NCBI GenBank assembly: GCA_028378565.1
Contig: JAONMX010000003.1
Span: 26,548 to 90,547, forward strand
DNA from: Bacteriovoracaceae bacterium
GTDB taxonomy: Bacteria > Bdellovibrionota > Bacteriovoracia > Bacteriovoracales > Bacteriovoracaceae
Direction of reading: 5' to 3'
DNA: 64,000 nucleotides
Part shown: positions 42,181-52,351 of the stretch, piece by piece
Layout: each line of letters opens with the position of its first letter
Position numbering within the stretch: position 1 is the stretch's first letter
Notes under the pieces: model-generated
Seen by the model: only the letters and a program-made list of their open reading frames with translations
Databases searched by the model: none
Told to the model about the DNA's origin: nothing
Made by a program: the position numbers and the translations under genes

Positions 42181-43375
42181 TCTCGTCCTAATAATTTTAT
42201 TGGGACTTCTATTCTCTTGTGATCAAGAGAATAGTGTTCGCTACTTCGAAAGCCTTCCTCATTGGAATCAAATTAAAGTCGAGGATGATCATAACTTCAT
42301 TCCGATTGCCGCAACCTTTGGCCTCAATGGTAGAGTGAGTCCCCTTATTACAGAAGTTCCCTTTGATCGACAAAAAAAGAGCCTAAATAAACTTCCACCT
42401 TTTATCGAGTATGGTGGAGTTAAAAACCTTTCTGGTTATATTAAAATTTTAAATAAGAGATTTGGAGACAATAAACTCCTTCTTGATACTGGAGATATCT
42501 TTTCTCACAAACTTCCAAAGGCCCACCGAAATAAAATTGAGCAATTCTACGATTATCAAGATTATGATGTGATTAACTTTACTGAGACAGAGATTCTTCA
42601 TTATCAAAAAAATGATTTTAAAGACTCTACACTTAAGAATACTACCTATTTAGGTTCAAATATTTTTGAAATTAAAGAGAATAAGTTTTTAGAAAGAGAA
42701 GGAATAAAGCCCTACTTTATTAAGAAAATAAACAATATTAAAGTTGGCGTTCTTGGGATCACAGAATTTAGTTCTACTAATTCAGAAATTCGAAAAAAGA
42801 TTAAGGGTGTTTACTTTCAAGACCCTATTCTTGCTTTTATGAAGAATAGAAATTCTCTTAATCGAAAAGGTGTTGATGTAATCATCCTCATGAATCACTT
42901 AAAGACCATGTGCAAGGGGAAGAGTCACAAAGTTATTCGAATGGGTTCAGACTGGGAAAATAATCAACTTAAGTGCCCAAAGAATGATCCTTTGAAAAAG
43001 TTTATCGATCGCCTCCCACCAAAATCTGTCCACGCGATTATTAGTACAGGCCCACAACATACAAGTGGTTTCATCGGCAAGATTCCTATCCTCGGCGGTT
43101 TTCCACGAGGTGGCAATATTGGTTTGATGGGTTTATTTATTGATAAGAAAAATAAAGAAATCATTCCTAGCAAAACAATTCTCTTTCCTCTCATTAAAAC
43201 CTGTACTCTTCAATTTATTGGAACATGGGATTGCTACATCGAAAAAGAAAATCATAGCATCGTCAATCGTCGCGAAGAGTTTTTCCAAAAAACGAATTAT
43301 CAAATGGTGAGCGCTAAATTTCTTGGTCATGATGTATCCGCACAAACAACAAAAGAAGCTCTAGAGGCAAACTAA
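42149..43375 (+). CDS. Putative lipoprotein, UshA-like metallophosphatase
   Basis: Lipobox LGLLFSCDQ; metallophosphatase-like LLLDTGDIFS, VIILMNHLK; overlaps nifS-like gene by 32 nt. Confidence 0.55.
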   Translation: MRSFLKSKVFNLVLIILLGLLFSCDQENSVRYFESLPHWNQIKVEDDHNFIPIAATFGLNGRVSPLITEVPFDRQKKSLNKLPPFIEYGGVKNLSGYIKILNKRFGDNKLLLDTGDIFSHKLPKAHRNKIEQFYDYQDYDVINFTETEILHYQKNDFKDSTLKNTTYLGSNIFEIKENKFLEREGIKPYFIKKINNIKVGVLGITEFSSTNSEIRKKIKGVYFQDPILAFMKNRNSLNRKGVDVIILMNHLKTMCKGKSHKVIRMGSDWENNQLKCPKNDPLKKFIDRLPPKSVHAIISTGPQHTSGFIGKIPILGGFPRGGNIGLMGLFIDKKNKEIIPSKTILFPLIKTCTLQFIGTWDCYIEKENHSIVNRREEFFQKTNYQMVSAKFLGHDVSAQTTKEALEAN

Positions 43376-44266
43376 TACTTTCTGTTCATTACAAAATAGC
43401 TGCAGTCCTGTTTTACAAAAAGCATTTTGCGACTTTTCACTACATACTTGTTCTTTAGATTCAGATCTTTTATGAATAAATCCTCGAGGGCAAGCAGGTT
43501 CTCCCTTGTTACCACAGCGATCAACACCACAGTATTTTCGTGTTCCGTTTTCACAACCTCTACCAATGGTTGAAAACCAACCATATCGACATTGACCACA
43601 CTCAAAGGCAATTGTCTCTTCACATTTAGAATTAAAGTCGTGACACACTTTTGTTTTACCTTTTGAGTAAAGATCATCAAGCTCACCATAGAGAGTATCG
43701 GGTCTTAGAGAAACCCCTGATGGTAGTACGAAAATACCTGGATACTTTCTTTTCATAGTTTGGCTAGAAAGCACCTCTGAATCAAAGAAATTCTTCTTAC
43801 TCCAAAGATCTAAAGGAAGGTTGTAAAATGGAATTCTTAATAATTGTAATTCTTTATTTTTTAAAAAAGAGAGATCGATTGTATTTTCTTGTTCTATCAC
43901 CTTAAATTGAACTTGATTTAAGTCTGTCACTTTAACACTGAAATCTTTCTCATTTAATTGGGTGCATTTCTTTGCAATACTATGACTATAGAGAGCGAGG
44001 CTTTCTTTATTCTCATCTTTATTAAAGTAATACATCAAACAAATATAGCTTTTCTTCTTATTTGCGATTTCAGTTCTTCCTTCAAGAATAGGAGTCCATG
44101 TATAGGGAATAATAAGAGGATTACTTTTTTCTAGTATTTTTAATTTAGACAAAGAGGTAATGGTTGAAATGGAATTCAACACTTCTTTTTTAAACTCGTT
44201 CATATTGGCAAGAATAGAGACCGAGAAGAAAAAATAAAGACTAAAAATTATACTAAAGAGCTTCAT
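43361..44266 (-). CDS. Secreted Cys-rich hypothetical protein
   Basis: Signal peptide; C-terminal CGQCRYGWFSTIGRGCENGTRKYCGVDRCGNKGEPACPRGF. Confidence 0.55.
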   Translation of the reverse strand: MKLFSIIFSLYFFFSVSILANMNEFKKEVLNSISTITSLSKLKILEKSNPLIIPYTWTPILEGRTEIANKKKSYICLMYYFNKDENKESLALYSHSIAKKCTQLNEKDFSVKVTDLNQVQFKVIEQENTIDLSFLKNKELQLLRIPFYNLPLDLWSKKNFFDSEVLSSQTMKRKYPGIFVLPSGVSLRPDTLYGELDDLYSKGKTKVCHDFNSKCEETIAFECGQCRYGWFSTIGRGCENGTRKYCGVDRCGNKGEPACPRGFIHKRSESKEQVCSEKSQNAFCKTGLQLFCNEQKVLVCL

Positions 44267-45479
44267 AAGTATATTGCTCCTTCATACAACGAAAAGTGAC
44301 ACCAAAACTTTTATATTCTCTTAAAGGGTCTTCCCCTTTCCAGTTAAAGTTTCGATAAGAAAAACCATCACCGTCCCAGTAGGCCCTCTCTCCCAATCGA
44401 AACCAAGGACTTGTTCTTTTAAAAAACTGAGAGCTAGCTTTTAAATTACGTCGGGGGTGAATATTATTTTTTATATACTCTAAATATCCGCCCATTACCA
44501 TAAAATGCCCTGACCAAGACGGAGCTCTAAAGTGAGCATTTTCTTTTTCTCCTAGTAAACATTCATTTGATACTGTCTTAGAACAAGCAACTCTTTCGAA
44601 ATCTTTACTTTTATCACTAATCTCTCGCTTTAGCTTATCCCAAACTTTGAAAATTGATTGTTCTTTTCTAGACCATGGAACGATGGATTGAAAAACCTGT
44701 GCTTGCCTATCTTTATCCATCTCAAAAGGTAAGTATGAGATTGCATCAAAGTATTGGGTCTGAAGAACTTTCTTACCCCGATAACGACAAAAAGCTTCCA
44801 TTTGATCTGCTTTTAAAAACTCTGCTGGTAAGTGAGGAGACTCTTTATTGAAGAGAATTTCTTCTGTTGAATTCACCTTTGTTTGTTCGATCCATTCATT
44901 TATATCGCGATTTGTAACCACATGCTTATCGATAAAAATATGTCGATCAATATTATCCCATGTCCATTTATTTTTTAATGTTGATTGCCCATACTGATAA
45001 ACTCTTTGTGGAAGATACAGGGAGCGACATTCATCTGTTAGTAGAAACTCTTTCTTTTCCTTATTTTTTTTACTTTCTTGACCAAGGATGATTTCTCCCC
45101 AAAGAGAATAACCGGGCCAAGAGCCCTTCTCCTCATAAGCTTTCGAGTAAATTTTATATTTCTTATTTTCTTTTTGAAAATTAACAACTGCTCCTTCTTC
45201 TTTTCTTTGTTCAAAGACGCAGCTAATAAATTCAGGATTACATTGATAAAAGATTTTTGAAATAGAGTTATCGCTACATTTCTTAATTTCTTCTGCTGAA
45301 AGAGCGTCAATTCCAAGAATCCATACTTTACTAATCTCCTCAAGTTTTGCTTCAAAACTCACTTCTTTTTGGATATTAGGGACAGTTTGGCCTCGATATT
45401 TGATCAATATCAGACCAAAAATTGTGATCAACAAAAAAAGTATGACAATGTGACTTTTCTTTATCGGCAAATGTCTCAT
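44253..45479 (-). CDS. Membrane-anchored protein with FGE-sulfatase (SUMF1)-like features
   Basis: N-terminal TM; DKHVVTNRDINEWIEQ, LPAEFLKADQMEAFCRYRGKKVLQTQYFDA, GVTFRCMKE. Confidence 0.5.
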   Translation of the reverse strand: MRHLPIKKSHIVILFLLITIFGLILIKYRGQTVPNIQKEVSFEAKLEEISKVWILGIDALSAEEIKKCSDNSISKIFYQCNPEFISCVFEQRKEEGAVVNFQKENKKYKIYSKAYEEKGSWPGYSLWGEIILGQESKKNKEKKEFLLTDECRSLYLPQRVYQYGQSTLKNKWTWDNIDRHIFIDKHVVTNRDINEWIEQTKVNSTEEILFNKESPHLPAEFLKADQMEAFCRYRGKKVLQTQYFDAISYLPFEMDKDRQAQVFQSIVPWSRKEQSIFKVWDKLKREISDKSKDFERVACSKTVSNECLLGEKENAHFRAPSWSGHFMVMGGYLEYIKNNIHPRRNLKASSQFFKRTSPWFRLGERAYWDGDGFSYRNFNWKGEDPLREYKSFGVTFRCMKEQYTYEAL

Positions 45480-45483
45480 CCTA

Positions 45484-47769
45484 ATGCAAAAGATAGCGGA
45501 ACATATTAAAATTATAGAGGAGACAACACGTCTTTTGAAACAAAAGAATGAAAAAAAGCTTAAGGAGCTATATATGTTAGATTGGATTGAAAAAGCAGGT
45601 GAAGAAAGTACCCAAAAGAACGAGATCCTCTCCTTTCAAGATTATACTGAGATTCTGAAAGAGCATCCACGCCGTGAATTACGTCCGACATTTCAATACC
45701 TCACAGATATGATTCAACATTACGGAAAATCTGAGGATGGCACTTATAAAGTTTTTCAACAGGAACATAACGACTCTCCTGCGGTCTTTGGACAAAATAA
45801 AGTTCAAGAAAGCTTAGTTCAAAATTTAAGAAACTTTCAAGAAGAAGGATTTAATAATAAATTTATTTTATTTGTTGGACCTAACGGCAGTTCAAAAAGT
45901 TCCCTTGTTAGAAAATTAATGAAAGGTACTGAGGACTATAGTGAATTAGATGACGGTGCTCTATATACTTTTAGCTGGATCTTTCCCATTGATAACTTTG
46001 TAAAAGGTGGTCTTGGTTTTTCAAATGAGACCGTAAAAAGTGATTTAAACTCATTTGCTTACCTTGAAGACAAGGATATTTCAGCTATTTTAAATTCGGA
46101 ATTAAAAGATCATCCCGTTCTTCTCATTCCTCTTGAAGCCAGAAGAGAAATTATCGATGAGGCCCTTGCTGACTTTCCGGAAGTTTTAGATGGAGTAAGA
46201 AAATCTTGGCTCTACAACGGCGACTTATCAAAAAGAAATCGTATGATTTACGATGCTCTTTTAAAAAATCATAAAGGACGACACCTAGATGTTTTAAAAT
46301 ATATTCGCGTAGAGCGCTTTAGAATTAGTAAACGTTACTCTACAGGTGCTGTTACTGTTGAACCGCAAGTTCATGTTGATGCTCAAATGCAACAAATTAC
46401 TATGGATAAGAGACTTGGTAGTCTTCCTCCTAGTCTACAATCATTGAATCTTTTTTCACTGAAAGGGGAAGCAGTCTTAGCAAACAGAGGAATCTTAGAA
46501 TACTCAGATCTCTTAAAGAGACCACTTGATGCTTATAAATATTTACTTATGACCATGGAAACTAAGAATGTAAACCTCCATGGGATTCTTACGGAGCTTG
46601 ATATTTTCTTTATTGGAACATCTAATGAAGTTCATTTAGCTGCGTTTAAGCAACACCCTGACTTTAATAGTTTTAAAGGAAGATTTAATTTTGTAAAAGT
46701 TCCTTATCTTCTTAATTACGTAGAGGAAGAAAAAATTTATAAGAATCAAATCGTAGGACTATCTGATAGAAATACCTATGAGCCTCATGCTCTTTCTGCT
46801 CTTTGTCTTTTTGCCGTCATGACAAGGTTACGTGCTCCTCAAGTTAAAAACTACAGTGATAAAAAGCTTGCTAATATTGCTACAAATCTAAATCCAATGG
46901 ATAAAGCTCTCTTTATTAGTGGGACAACAATTCCTGATAGACTCGATTCTGAAGGAAGACAAATCCTTAAACAAAACAAGAATGAACTTCTCAATGAGTT
47001 TGAAGGGGATAATTTATACGAAGGTAAATTTGGGATCTCTCCAAGAGATATGAAAAATATCATCTATAAACTGAGTTCTCGTCACAAGACTGTGACCTTC
47101 TTAGAGATTGTCGACTATCTTCAAAAGTTAATTACCAAGAAAAATGAATATGACTTTCTTAATATGACTCCCCAAGCAGATTATCACCACCCTGCTCGCT
47201 TTGTTGCTCTTATCAAAGACTATTGTTTAAAAATTGCTGATAAAGAAGTGCGTGACTCATTAGGCATGGTCGATGATAGAAGTTATGAAAAATATATTCG
47301 TCGTTATATTGAAAATGTCACCGCTTATATCAAGAAAGAAAAAGTTAAAAATCAAATCACAGGAAAGTATGAAGAAAGTGATTCTTACTTTATTGAAGAA
47401 TTTGAAAATAATATCAATCTAAAAGAATCGGCAGATGTTTTTAGAGGACACCTTCTTTCCAAACTTGGTGCCTACTCATTAGATAATCCTGGGCAAGATC
47501 TTAATTACACGAAAGTCTTTCCAAATCTCTCGGATCGCTTGCAAGAATCATTTAGAAATGAGCAAAAGAAAGTTCTTCAAGTTGTTGCTAGAAATTTAGT
47601 TTTCTTTGAAGCAGAACTTGATGATTCAAAAAAGAAGATGAGTACTCCACTCTCCCAAGAGAACAAGCAACAAATTCAAACCATTGTCGATAACTTAATC
47701 AACAAATTTGGTTATAGTCAAAATGGTGCGATTTCTGTTATGAAGTTTGTTATTAAAGAAAAGTACTAG
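45484..47769 (+). CDS. prkA: PrkA/YeaG-family serine protein kinase (AAA+)
   Basis: FVGPNGSSKSSLVRKLMKG, LTELDIFFIGTSNEVHLAAFK, ISPRDMKNIIY. Confidence 0.88.
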   Translation: MQKIAEHIKIIEETTRLLKQKNEKKLKELYMLDWIEKAGEESTQKNEILSFQDYTEILKEHPRRELRPTFQYLTDMIQHYGKSEDGTYKVFQQEHNDSPAVFGQNKVQESLVQNLRNFQEEGFNNKFILFVGPNGSSKSSLVRKLMKGTEDYSELDDGALYTFSWIFPIDNFVKGGLGFSNETVKSDLNSFAYLEDKDISAILNSELKDHPVLLIPLEARREIIDEALADFPEVLDGVRKSWLYNGDLSKRNRMIYDALLKNHKGRHLDVLKYIRVERFRISKRYSTGAVTVEPQVHVDAQMQQITMDKRLGSLPPSLQSLNLFSLKGEAVLANRGILEYSDLLKRPLDAYKYLLMTMETKNVNLHGILTELDIFFIGTSNEVHLAAFKQHPDFNSFKGRFNFVKVPYLLNYVEEEKIYKNQIVGLSDRNTYEPHALSALCLFAVMTRLRAPQVKNYSDKKLANIATNLNPMDKALFISGTTIPDRLDSEGRQILKQNKNELLNEFEGDNLYEGKFGISPRDMKNIIYKLSSRHKTVTFLEIVDYLQKLITKKNEYDFLNMTPQADYHHPARFVALIKDYCLKIADKEVRDSLGMVDDRSYEKYIRRYIENVTAYIKKEKVKNQITGKYEESDSYFIEEFENNINLKESADVFRGHLLSKLGAYSLDNPGQDLNYTKVFPNLSDRLQESFRNEQKKVLQVVARNLVFFEAELDDSKKKMSTPLSQENKQQIQTIVDNLINKFGYSQNGAISVMKFVIKEKY

Positions 47770-47790
47770 TAACAAACCTTAGGTTTTCAC

Positions 47791-48870
47791 GTGAGCACAA
47801 TTAGTAAAACATTTAGGCCTGATCGCTATATTGCCACCTATTCAGTTGAAGAGGCACATGATCGCATGAGGCTTGATCAGTTTTTGCTCATCTATATGAC
47901 TAGTTTTTCTCGTGAGCAAATTAAAGAAAAGATCAAAGATGGTCATGCCCTTATTTTAGGGAGACCCGGTAAGCATCGCCCAAACACCAAGGTTCAATAT
48001 GGCGATACTGTAGAACTCACCATTCATAAAACCATTCACGAAGACGAATACTGGCGTGGTGAAAAAATTAAGTTTGTAGAAGAGCCTGAAATTCTATACG
48101 AAGATGAAGATATCTACATTCTTTCTAAGCCACCTTATATGGCCACTCACCCAACAGGTAAGCATCTCTTTTACTGTGCCACTGTCTACTTAGAAACCCT
48201 TAATCAAAAAACTGTTCATAGTGTCCACCGCCTTGATCGTGAAACTTCAGGAGTTTTACTCTTAGGAAAAAACCCAGCGGCTTCAAATAAGTTAACTGTT
48301 GCTTTTGTAGAAGATCAAGTAAAGAAATGTTACTTCTTTATTGGAAAAATTAATGAAGAATTCAAAGGCGAGTTAACCATTGATGCCCATGAAAGACTTG
48401 ATGGTGGTGGTGAAGGACGAATGCGAGTTTATATCAATGCTCACCCTAAAGATTCAACTGAAGGTAAGAGAGCTTTTACTCACTTTAAAATACTTCATCA
48501 AGAAAATGGCTACGTTACTGGTTTGGCCTTTCCTCAAACAGGAAGACAGCATCAAATTAGAAAGCATGCTCAAGTCCATGGCTTTCCTCTTGTGGGCGAC
48601 AAACAATATCTTGGTGGCTATCCACTTTTTCAAAGATTCAAAGACAACTTAACTACCCCTGAAGATCATGATCTCATGGAAATTAGTCGACACGCTCTTC
48701 ACGCTATTGCTTTAAACTTTCCTTATAAAGGTGAAAGAAGAACCCAATCTTCTCCTATACCTCATGATTTAAAAAATTGGTTGATCGACAAAATGACTCT
48801 CAATATGGATGATTTTCAAAAGCAATGTGATGATTTAATTGAAGATTATTTTAAGACACTTATTAAATGA
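47791..48870 (+). CDS. RluA-family pseudouridine synthase with S4 domain
   Basis: MRLDQFLLIYMTSFSREQIKEKIKDG, SVHRLDRETSGVLLLGK, FPQTGRQHQIRKHAQVHGFPLVGDKQY; GTG start. Confidence 0.92.
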   Translation: MSTISKTFRPDRYIATYSVEEAHDRMRLDQFLLIYMTSFSREQIKEKIKDGHALILGRPGKHRPNTKVQYGDTVELTIHKTIHEDEYWRGEKIKFVEEPEILYEDEDIYILSKPPYMATHPTGKHLFYCATVYLETLNQKTVHSVHRLDRETSGVLLLGKNPAASNKLTVAFVEDQVKKCYFFIGKINEEFKGELTIDAHERLDGGGEGRMRVYINAHPKDSTEGKRAFTHFKILHQENGYVTGLAFPQTGRQHQIRKHAQVHGFPLVGDKQYLGGYPLFQRFKDNLTTPEDHDLMEISRHALHAIALNFPYKGERRTQSSPIPHDLKNWLIDKMTLNMDDFQKQCDDLIEDYFKTLIK

Positions 48871-49583
48871 TTGATCACACCTAAAGGTCCGCGGTTTTCT
48901 TTTCCCATAAGAATGACATCCGGTTTTGTTTTTAACTTATCAATGACTTTCGAAATATTACTCACACCGACTGATGGAAAATCTCCAAACATGGATTCAT
49001 CATTGAGACTATCTCCAAAGAAGAGACAATCTTCCACTCCAGTCCCAGTAAACTTATCTTTTAAGATTCGATGACAAGCATTGGACTTTGAAATATCACC
49101 ACTCCAAAAATTAAGATGAACACTAGAAGTTGAATAAAAAATCCCATGACTATCCATACATTTTTCAATTTCTTCTTTGAGACCTTCTTTTAAAGCAAGG
49201 ACATCTAGGTCAAACGCTCGATCCACATGTCTTCCCCAACTATCAGCAGTCAAAGGAACATCTGGATACTCTATTTTTAAATACTCAGTGAAAGATTCAA
49301 TCTTCTTAACATGCTTCTCATCAATATATAATGTATCTTTAAGATCATGCTCACCTCTCTCAGTTAAAACAGCTCCATTTTCACTAATCACATATTTAAT
49401 TTGCGAAATATGAGTCATAAAGAAATGGCCCCATGACTTTGAACGGCCTGTGACTATCACTAGTGGGATATCATGTTTTTTAACGAGTTCTAGAAAGGTA
49501 AAAAAAGAAGGCCCAAGTTCATCCCCCAGAGTCAATGTACCATCGAAGTCTGAGAAAATTAACTTAGGCCTTTTATTATTCAT
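48846..49583 (-). CDS. HAD-superfamily Cof-like phosphatase
   Basis: LIFSDFDGTLT, LVIVTGRSK, CLFFGDSLNDESMF. Confidence 0.82.
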   Translation of the reverse strand: MNNKRPKLIFSDFDGTLTLGDELGPSFFTFLELVKKHDIPLVIVTGRSKSWGHFFMTHISQIKYVISENGAVLTERGEHDLKDTLYIDEKHVKKIESFTEYLKIEYPDVPLTADSWGRHVDRAFDLDVLALKEGLKEEIEKCMDSHGIFYSTSSVHLNFWSGDISKSNACHRILKDKFTGTGVEDCLFFGDSLNDESMFGDFPSVGVSNISKVIDKLKTKPDVILMGKENRGPLGVINHLISVLK

Positions 49584-49592
49584 TATAAAAAA

Positions 49593-50207
49593 TTAATTTA
49601 AAGGATAAGACACACCTAGGAAAACCCCAGTGTAACTATCTTTCACACCAATTGTTGCTTCTGCTGTTGCAACAAGATGTCTGTAACCTTCAAATGGAAG
49701 GTGACCTGTAATACCTGAACTTAAATTAACAACTGACTCATAAGTTTTTGAATCACTATCTAAGCTGATACCAATTGGAAGTGAAACAAATGGGTAAGCT
49801 TCATTTCCCCAAAAGCTAAAACCTTTTGAAACTGTAGGAGCTAGTGAAAGAATATTTCTTCTTACATCAAACTCTTTTGCATTTTCTAAGTTTAACTTTA
49901 AGCTAACTTTCGGTTGCTTCATATAATCAGGAATGATCTCGTAATCAGCACCAATAAAGAAACGACTATCACGCTCTCCACCGCCGATACCAAGACCACC
50001 ATCTACAACTGTTCTTGAATTTATCTTTTGAGTATATCGACCCTGTAGACCAATTCCGCCACCTGTTGAAGTAATCCCAATGAACTCAGTTGACACCAAG
50101 CGCTTTTCTGGCATTAAAGGGTAAGAGACTGTTCCTGTCCCGTATGAGAACGCTGAACCAGATAATAAAACTGCACTTAAAGAAATTAACGACTTAAATC
50201 GATTCAT
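49593..50207 (-). CDS. Outer-membrane-like hypothetical protein
   Basis: Start moved to MNRFKSLISLSAVLLSGSAFS (signal peptide; GGAAAGG upstream); alternating beta strands. Confidence 0.5.
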   Translation of the reverse strand: MNRFKSLISLSAVLLSGSAFSYGTGTVSYPLMPEKRLVSTEFIGITSTGGGIGLQGRYTQKINSRTVVDGGLGIGGGERDSRFFIGADYEIIPDYMKQPKVSLKLNLENAKEFDVRRNILSLAPTVSKGFSFWGNEAYPFVSLPIGISLDSDSKTYESVVNLSSGITGHLPFEGYRHLVATAEATIGVKDSYTGVFLGVSYPLN

Positions 50208-50331
50208 AACACCTTTCCTTGGATTGTATGATTCTGTAGTAAACACTAAAATTTTACTCGGAAATCCTGCCACTCGTCAAAAAAAATCTCTTTAACACAC
50301 CAAGTAATCATTTCTCATCTCCTCAATTTCA

Positions 50332-50360
50332 TTGACGAGTGCACCTAAGTCATTTATAAA
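50332..50360 (+). promoter_or_regulatory. Sigma70-type promoter of tRNA-His
   Basis: TTGACG (50332-50337), 17-bp spacer, TATAAA (50355-50360). Confidence 0.75.
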
Positions 50361-50375
50361 TAATCCCACTGAAGT

Positions 50376-51995
50376 TTATGGTGGCCGTAGTTCAGTTGGT
50401 AGAGCGCCAGATTGTGATTCTGGTTGTCGCCGGTTCGAGCCCGGTCGGCCACCCCATTTACTCCTTAAATCAGGAAACTGTCCTCCTGAACCACAGACCT
50501 CTGGTAACCAAACAATTTCAACCTTATTTCCTTTTAAAATCCTTATCTCTTTACACAAATTTTTTAATATCCCTTTCTTCACTTCATTCGATGCTTTTTT
50601 CAATTTCTCAAAAACCACCCGCATGATTTCACCCAAAGGCCTACACTCAAGCGACTCAGACCTAACCACATCTCTTTTTTCCTGCAACCCTTCCAATATT
50701 TTTTTCAAATCATTTTTTGTTTCTTCCGACTCCACTATCGAGTCACTCAACAACTTCAAAACTCTATCACTGCCGTCAATGGCATCTAGTTTTCCTAAGT
50801 TTTTCAAATAACCTTTGATTTCCCCTTCCTTCTCACTAATCTCTTTTTGGATGTCAACAATTTGGTCATCCACTAACTCCAAGCGTTCATTCTTTTTCTT
50901 AACCAATTCTCTAACAAAGCTGGCCATTTTTTTATTGTCCTCAAAAATTTTAAATGAATTTAAAACAGCATCCTCTAAAGATAATGCGTCCACTCGTAAC
51001 TTATTTTTTCGATTGTAATAATAAATTTTTCCCTTTCCCCCTAACTCTCCCGTGAAAGACGAACCATCTTGATGCTTTAAAATACCAGTTAAGGGGTATG
51101 CTCTGGTTTTTCCTTTCTTGTTTGAATATCTTTCTATTTCTGAGATTTTAGATGCTTTTAGTTGAACCCTATCAAATAAATCTTTAGAGACCACTTCACC
51201 AAAAGGTAATTTACCATATTCCACTTCAGATTCATCGTCGTCATCTTGAGAAACCCGATTAAGTCCTATATATTTTTCATTCATTAAAACCCTTTTAAGT
51301 GAGTCTTTATCAAAGCCATTTCCTGTTTTTGTTTTATATCCATATTCGTTAGCTCTTTTACTGGCCAGTGCATAATTACCACACTCTAAAAATATTTCCA
51401 TCAAATGAGTCACAATTTTAATTTCTTTATCAATTGTCCTCCAAACTCCAACTCTTCCTTCAACTCTTTCAAATCCTAAGACAATTCTTCCCCCATGTAT
51501 GACACCATTGTTTTTCTGCCTTGAGCGAATTGAAGATTTTGTTCTAACAATATTATTGTCTCTTTCAAATTGGGCGAATATGGCCAATTGATTGGCAATC
51601 AGTTCAGAAGTAGAGTCATTAGGTATAAACTCTGAAGTAGGAGTAATTATTGAAACATTATGTTTCTTACATAATTCAATCAATTCACAATAATTTTTTA
51701 AGCTCCTATGAAGTCTGGAAATTTCTTTCGCAACAATAACATCTACTTTTTTATCTTTAATGGCATTAACTAATTTTTTATATTCCTTCCTGTTAGTAGT
51801 CGCTCCACTAACAGCATCCTTTTCAGTAAAGATGAAATCAACTTGATGCTTAATTCCTTTTATTAGTTCTCTGCCCTTCACCAGATTTTCACAAATGAAA
51901 CCTTGCTGTTTCCCTGAATTATGTTCTTTCTTATTAGTGTCCTCATCTGAGGTTCTTGCGTATATCGCACAGGCTACATAATCTCTTTTACCCAC
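50376..51995 (-). CDS. Large serine recombinase; last 23 codons lie on antisense tRNA-His
   Basis: Resolvase domain CAIYARTSDEDTNKKE, VIVAKEISRLHRSLKNYCELIELC, QLAIFAQFERDN; recombinase domain and coiled coil; C-terminus ...SKWGG|RPGSNRRQPESQSGALPTELRPP crosses the att core. Confidence 0.92.
   Translation of the reverse strand: MGKRDYVACAIYARTSDEDTNKKEHNSGKQQGFICENLVKGRELIKGIKHQVDFIFTEKDAVSGATTNRKEYKKLVNAIKDKKVDVIVAKEISRLHRSLKNYCELIELCKKHNVSIITPTSEFIPNDSTSELIANQLAIFAQFERDNNIVRTKSSIRSRQKNNGVIHGGRIVLGFERVEGRVGVWRTIDKEIKIVTHLMEIFLECGNYALASKRANEYGYKTKTGNGFDKDSLKRVLMNEKYIGLNRVSQDDDDESEVEYGKLPFGEVVSKDLFDRVQLKASKISEIERYSNKKGKTRAYPLTGILKHQDGSSFTGELGGKGKIYYYNRKNKLRVDALSLEDAVLNSFKIFEDNKKMASFVRELVKKKNERLELVDDQIVDIQKEISEKEGEIKGYLKNLGKLDAIDGSDRVLKLLSDSIVESEETKNDLKKILEGLQEKRDVVRSESLECRPLGEIMRVVFEKLKKASNEVKKGILKNLCKEIRILKGNKVEIVWLPEVCGSGGQFPDLRSKWGGRPGSNRRQPESQSGALPTELRPP
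50380..50456 (+). tRNA. tRNA-His (GTG anticodon), CCA encoded
   Basis: G GTGGCCG TA GTTC..GAGC CCAGA TTGTGAT TCTGG ... GCCGG TTCGAGC CCGGT CGGCCAC C CCA; full cloverleaf with G-1 typical of tRNA-His. Confidence 0.95.
50447..50460. repeat. attL core (GGCCACCCCATTTA)
   Basis: 14-bp direct repeat with 62178-62191; overlaps the tRNA-His 3' end. Confidence 0.82.
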
Positions 51996-52005
51996 TTATT
52001 TCCCC

Positions 52006-52245
52006 TTACTCAATTAGTGTTGCCAATACCTCCACAAATCTCTCTTCAGATGGCATCGACAATCTGATATCAAATTCCTTATAAATCTTCTTCTTGTCTT
52101 TTAATCGGCTTAATTTCTTTCGCTCATTAACACATATTTTGCAACGAGCATCATATCCTAATCTTTTCTTATGAAAATTACTTATATCCTGAAGCAGTCC
52201 TTTTTTTAAGCATTTAGAATTTGAACATAACTTCGCTTCCATCAA
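52006..52245 (-). CDS. Small Cys-rich (zinc-binding-like) protein, co-operonic with recombinase
   Basis: CSNSKC...CKIC spacing typical of a small zinc finger; ends 10 nt before the recombinase start. Confidence 0.6.
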   Translation of the reverse strand: MMEAKLCSNSKCLKKGLLQDISNFHKKRLGYDARCKICVNERKKLSRLKDKKKIYKEFDIRLSMPSEERFVEVLATLIE

Positions 52246-52351
52246 ATAGCTTCCAAAGAAAGAACTTTCTCAATGCAATGAGTTGACTCTAAAACTTTTC
52301 CCCTTTGTTGGTTTCTTTTTAAATTTAAGGAATTTTCTTTAAGGGAAAAAG

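Noticed and set aside
50376-50446. Recombinase C-terminal tail RPGSNRRQPESQSGALPTELRPP as a genuine conserved domain
   Set aside because: It is the antisense of tRNA-His; its sequence is dictated by the tRNA. Retained only as the integrated-form tail.
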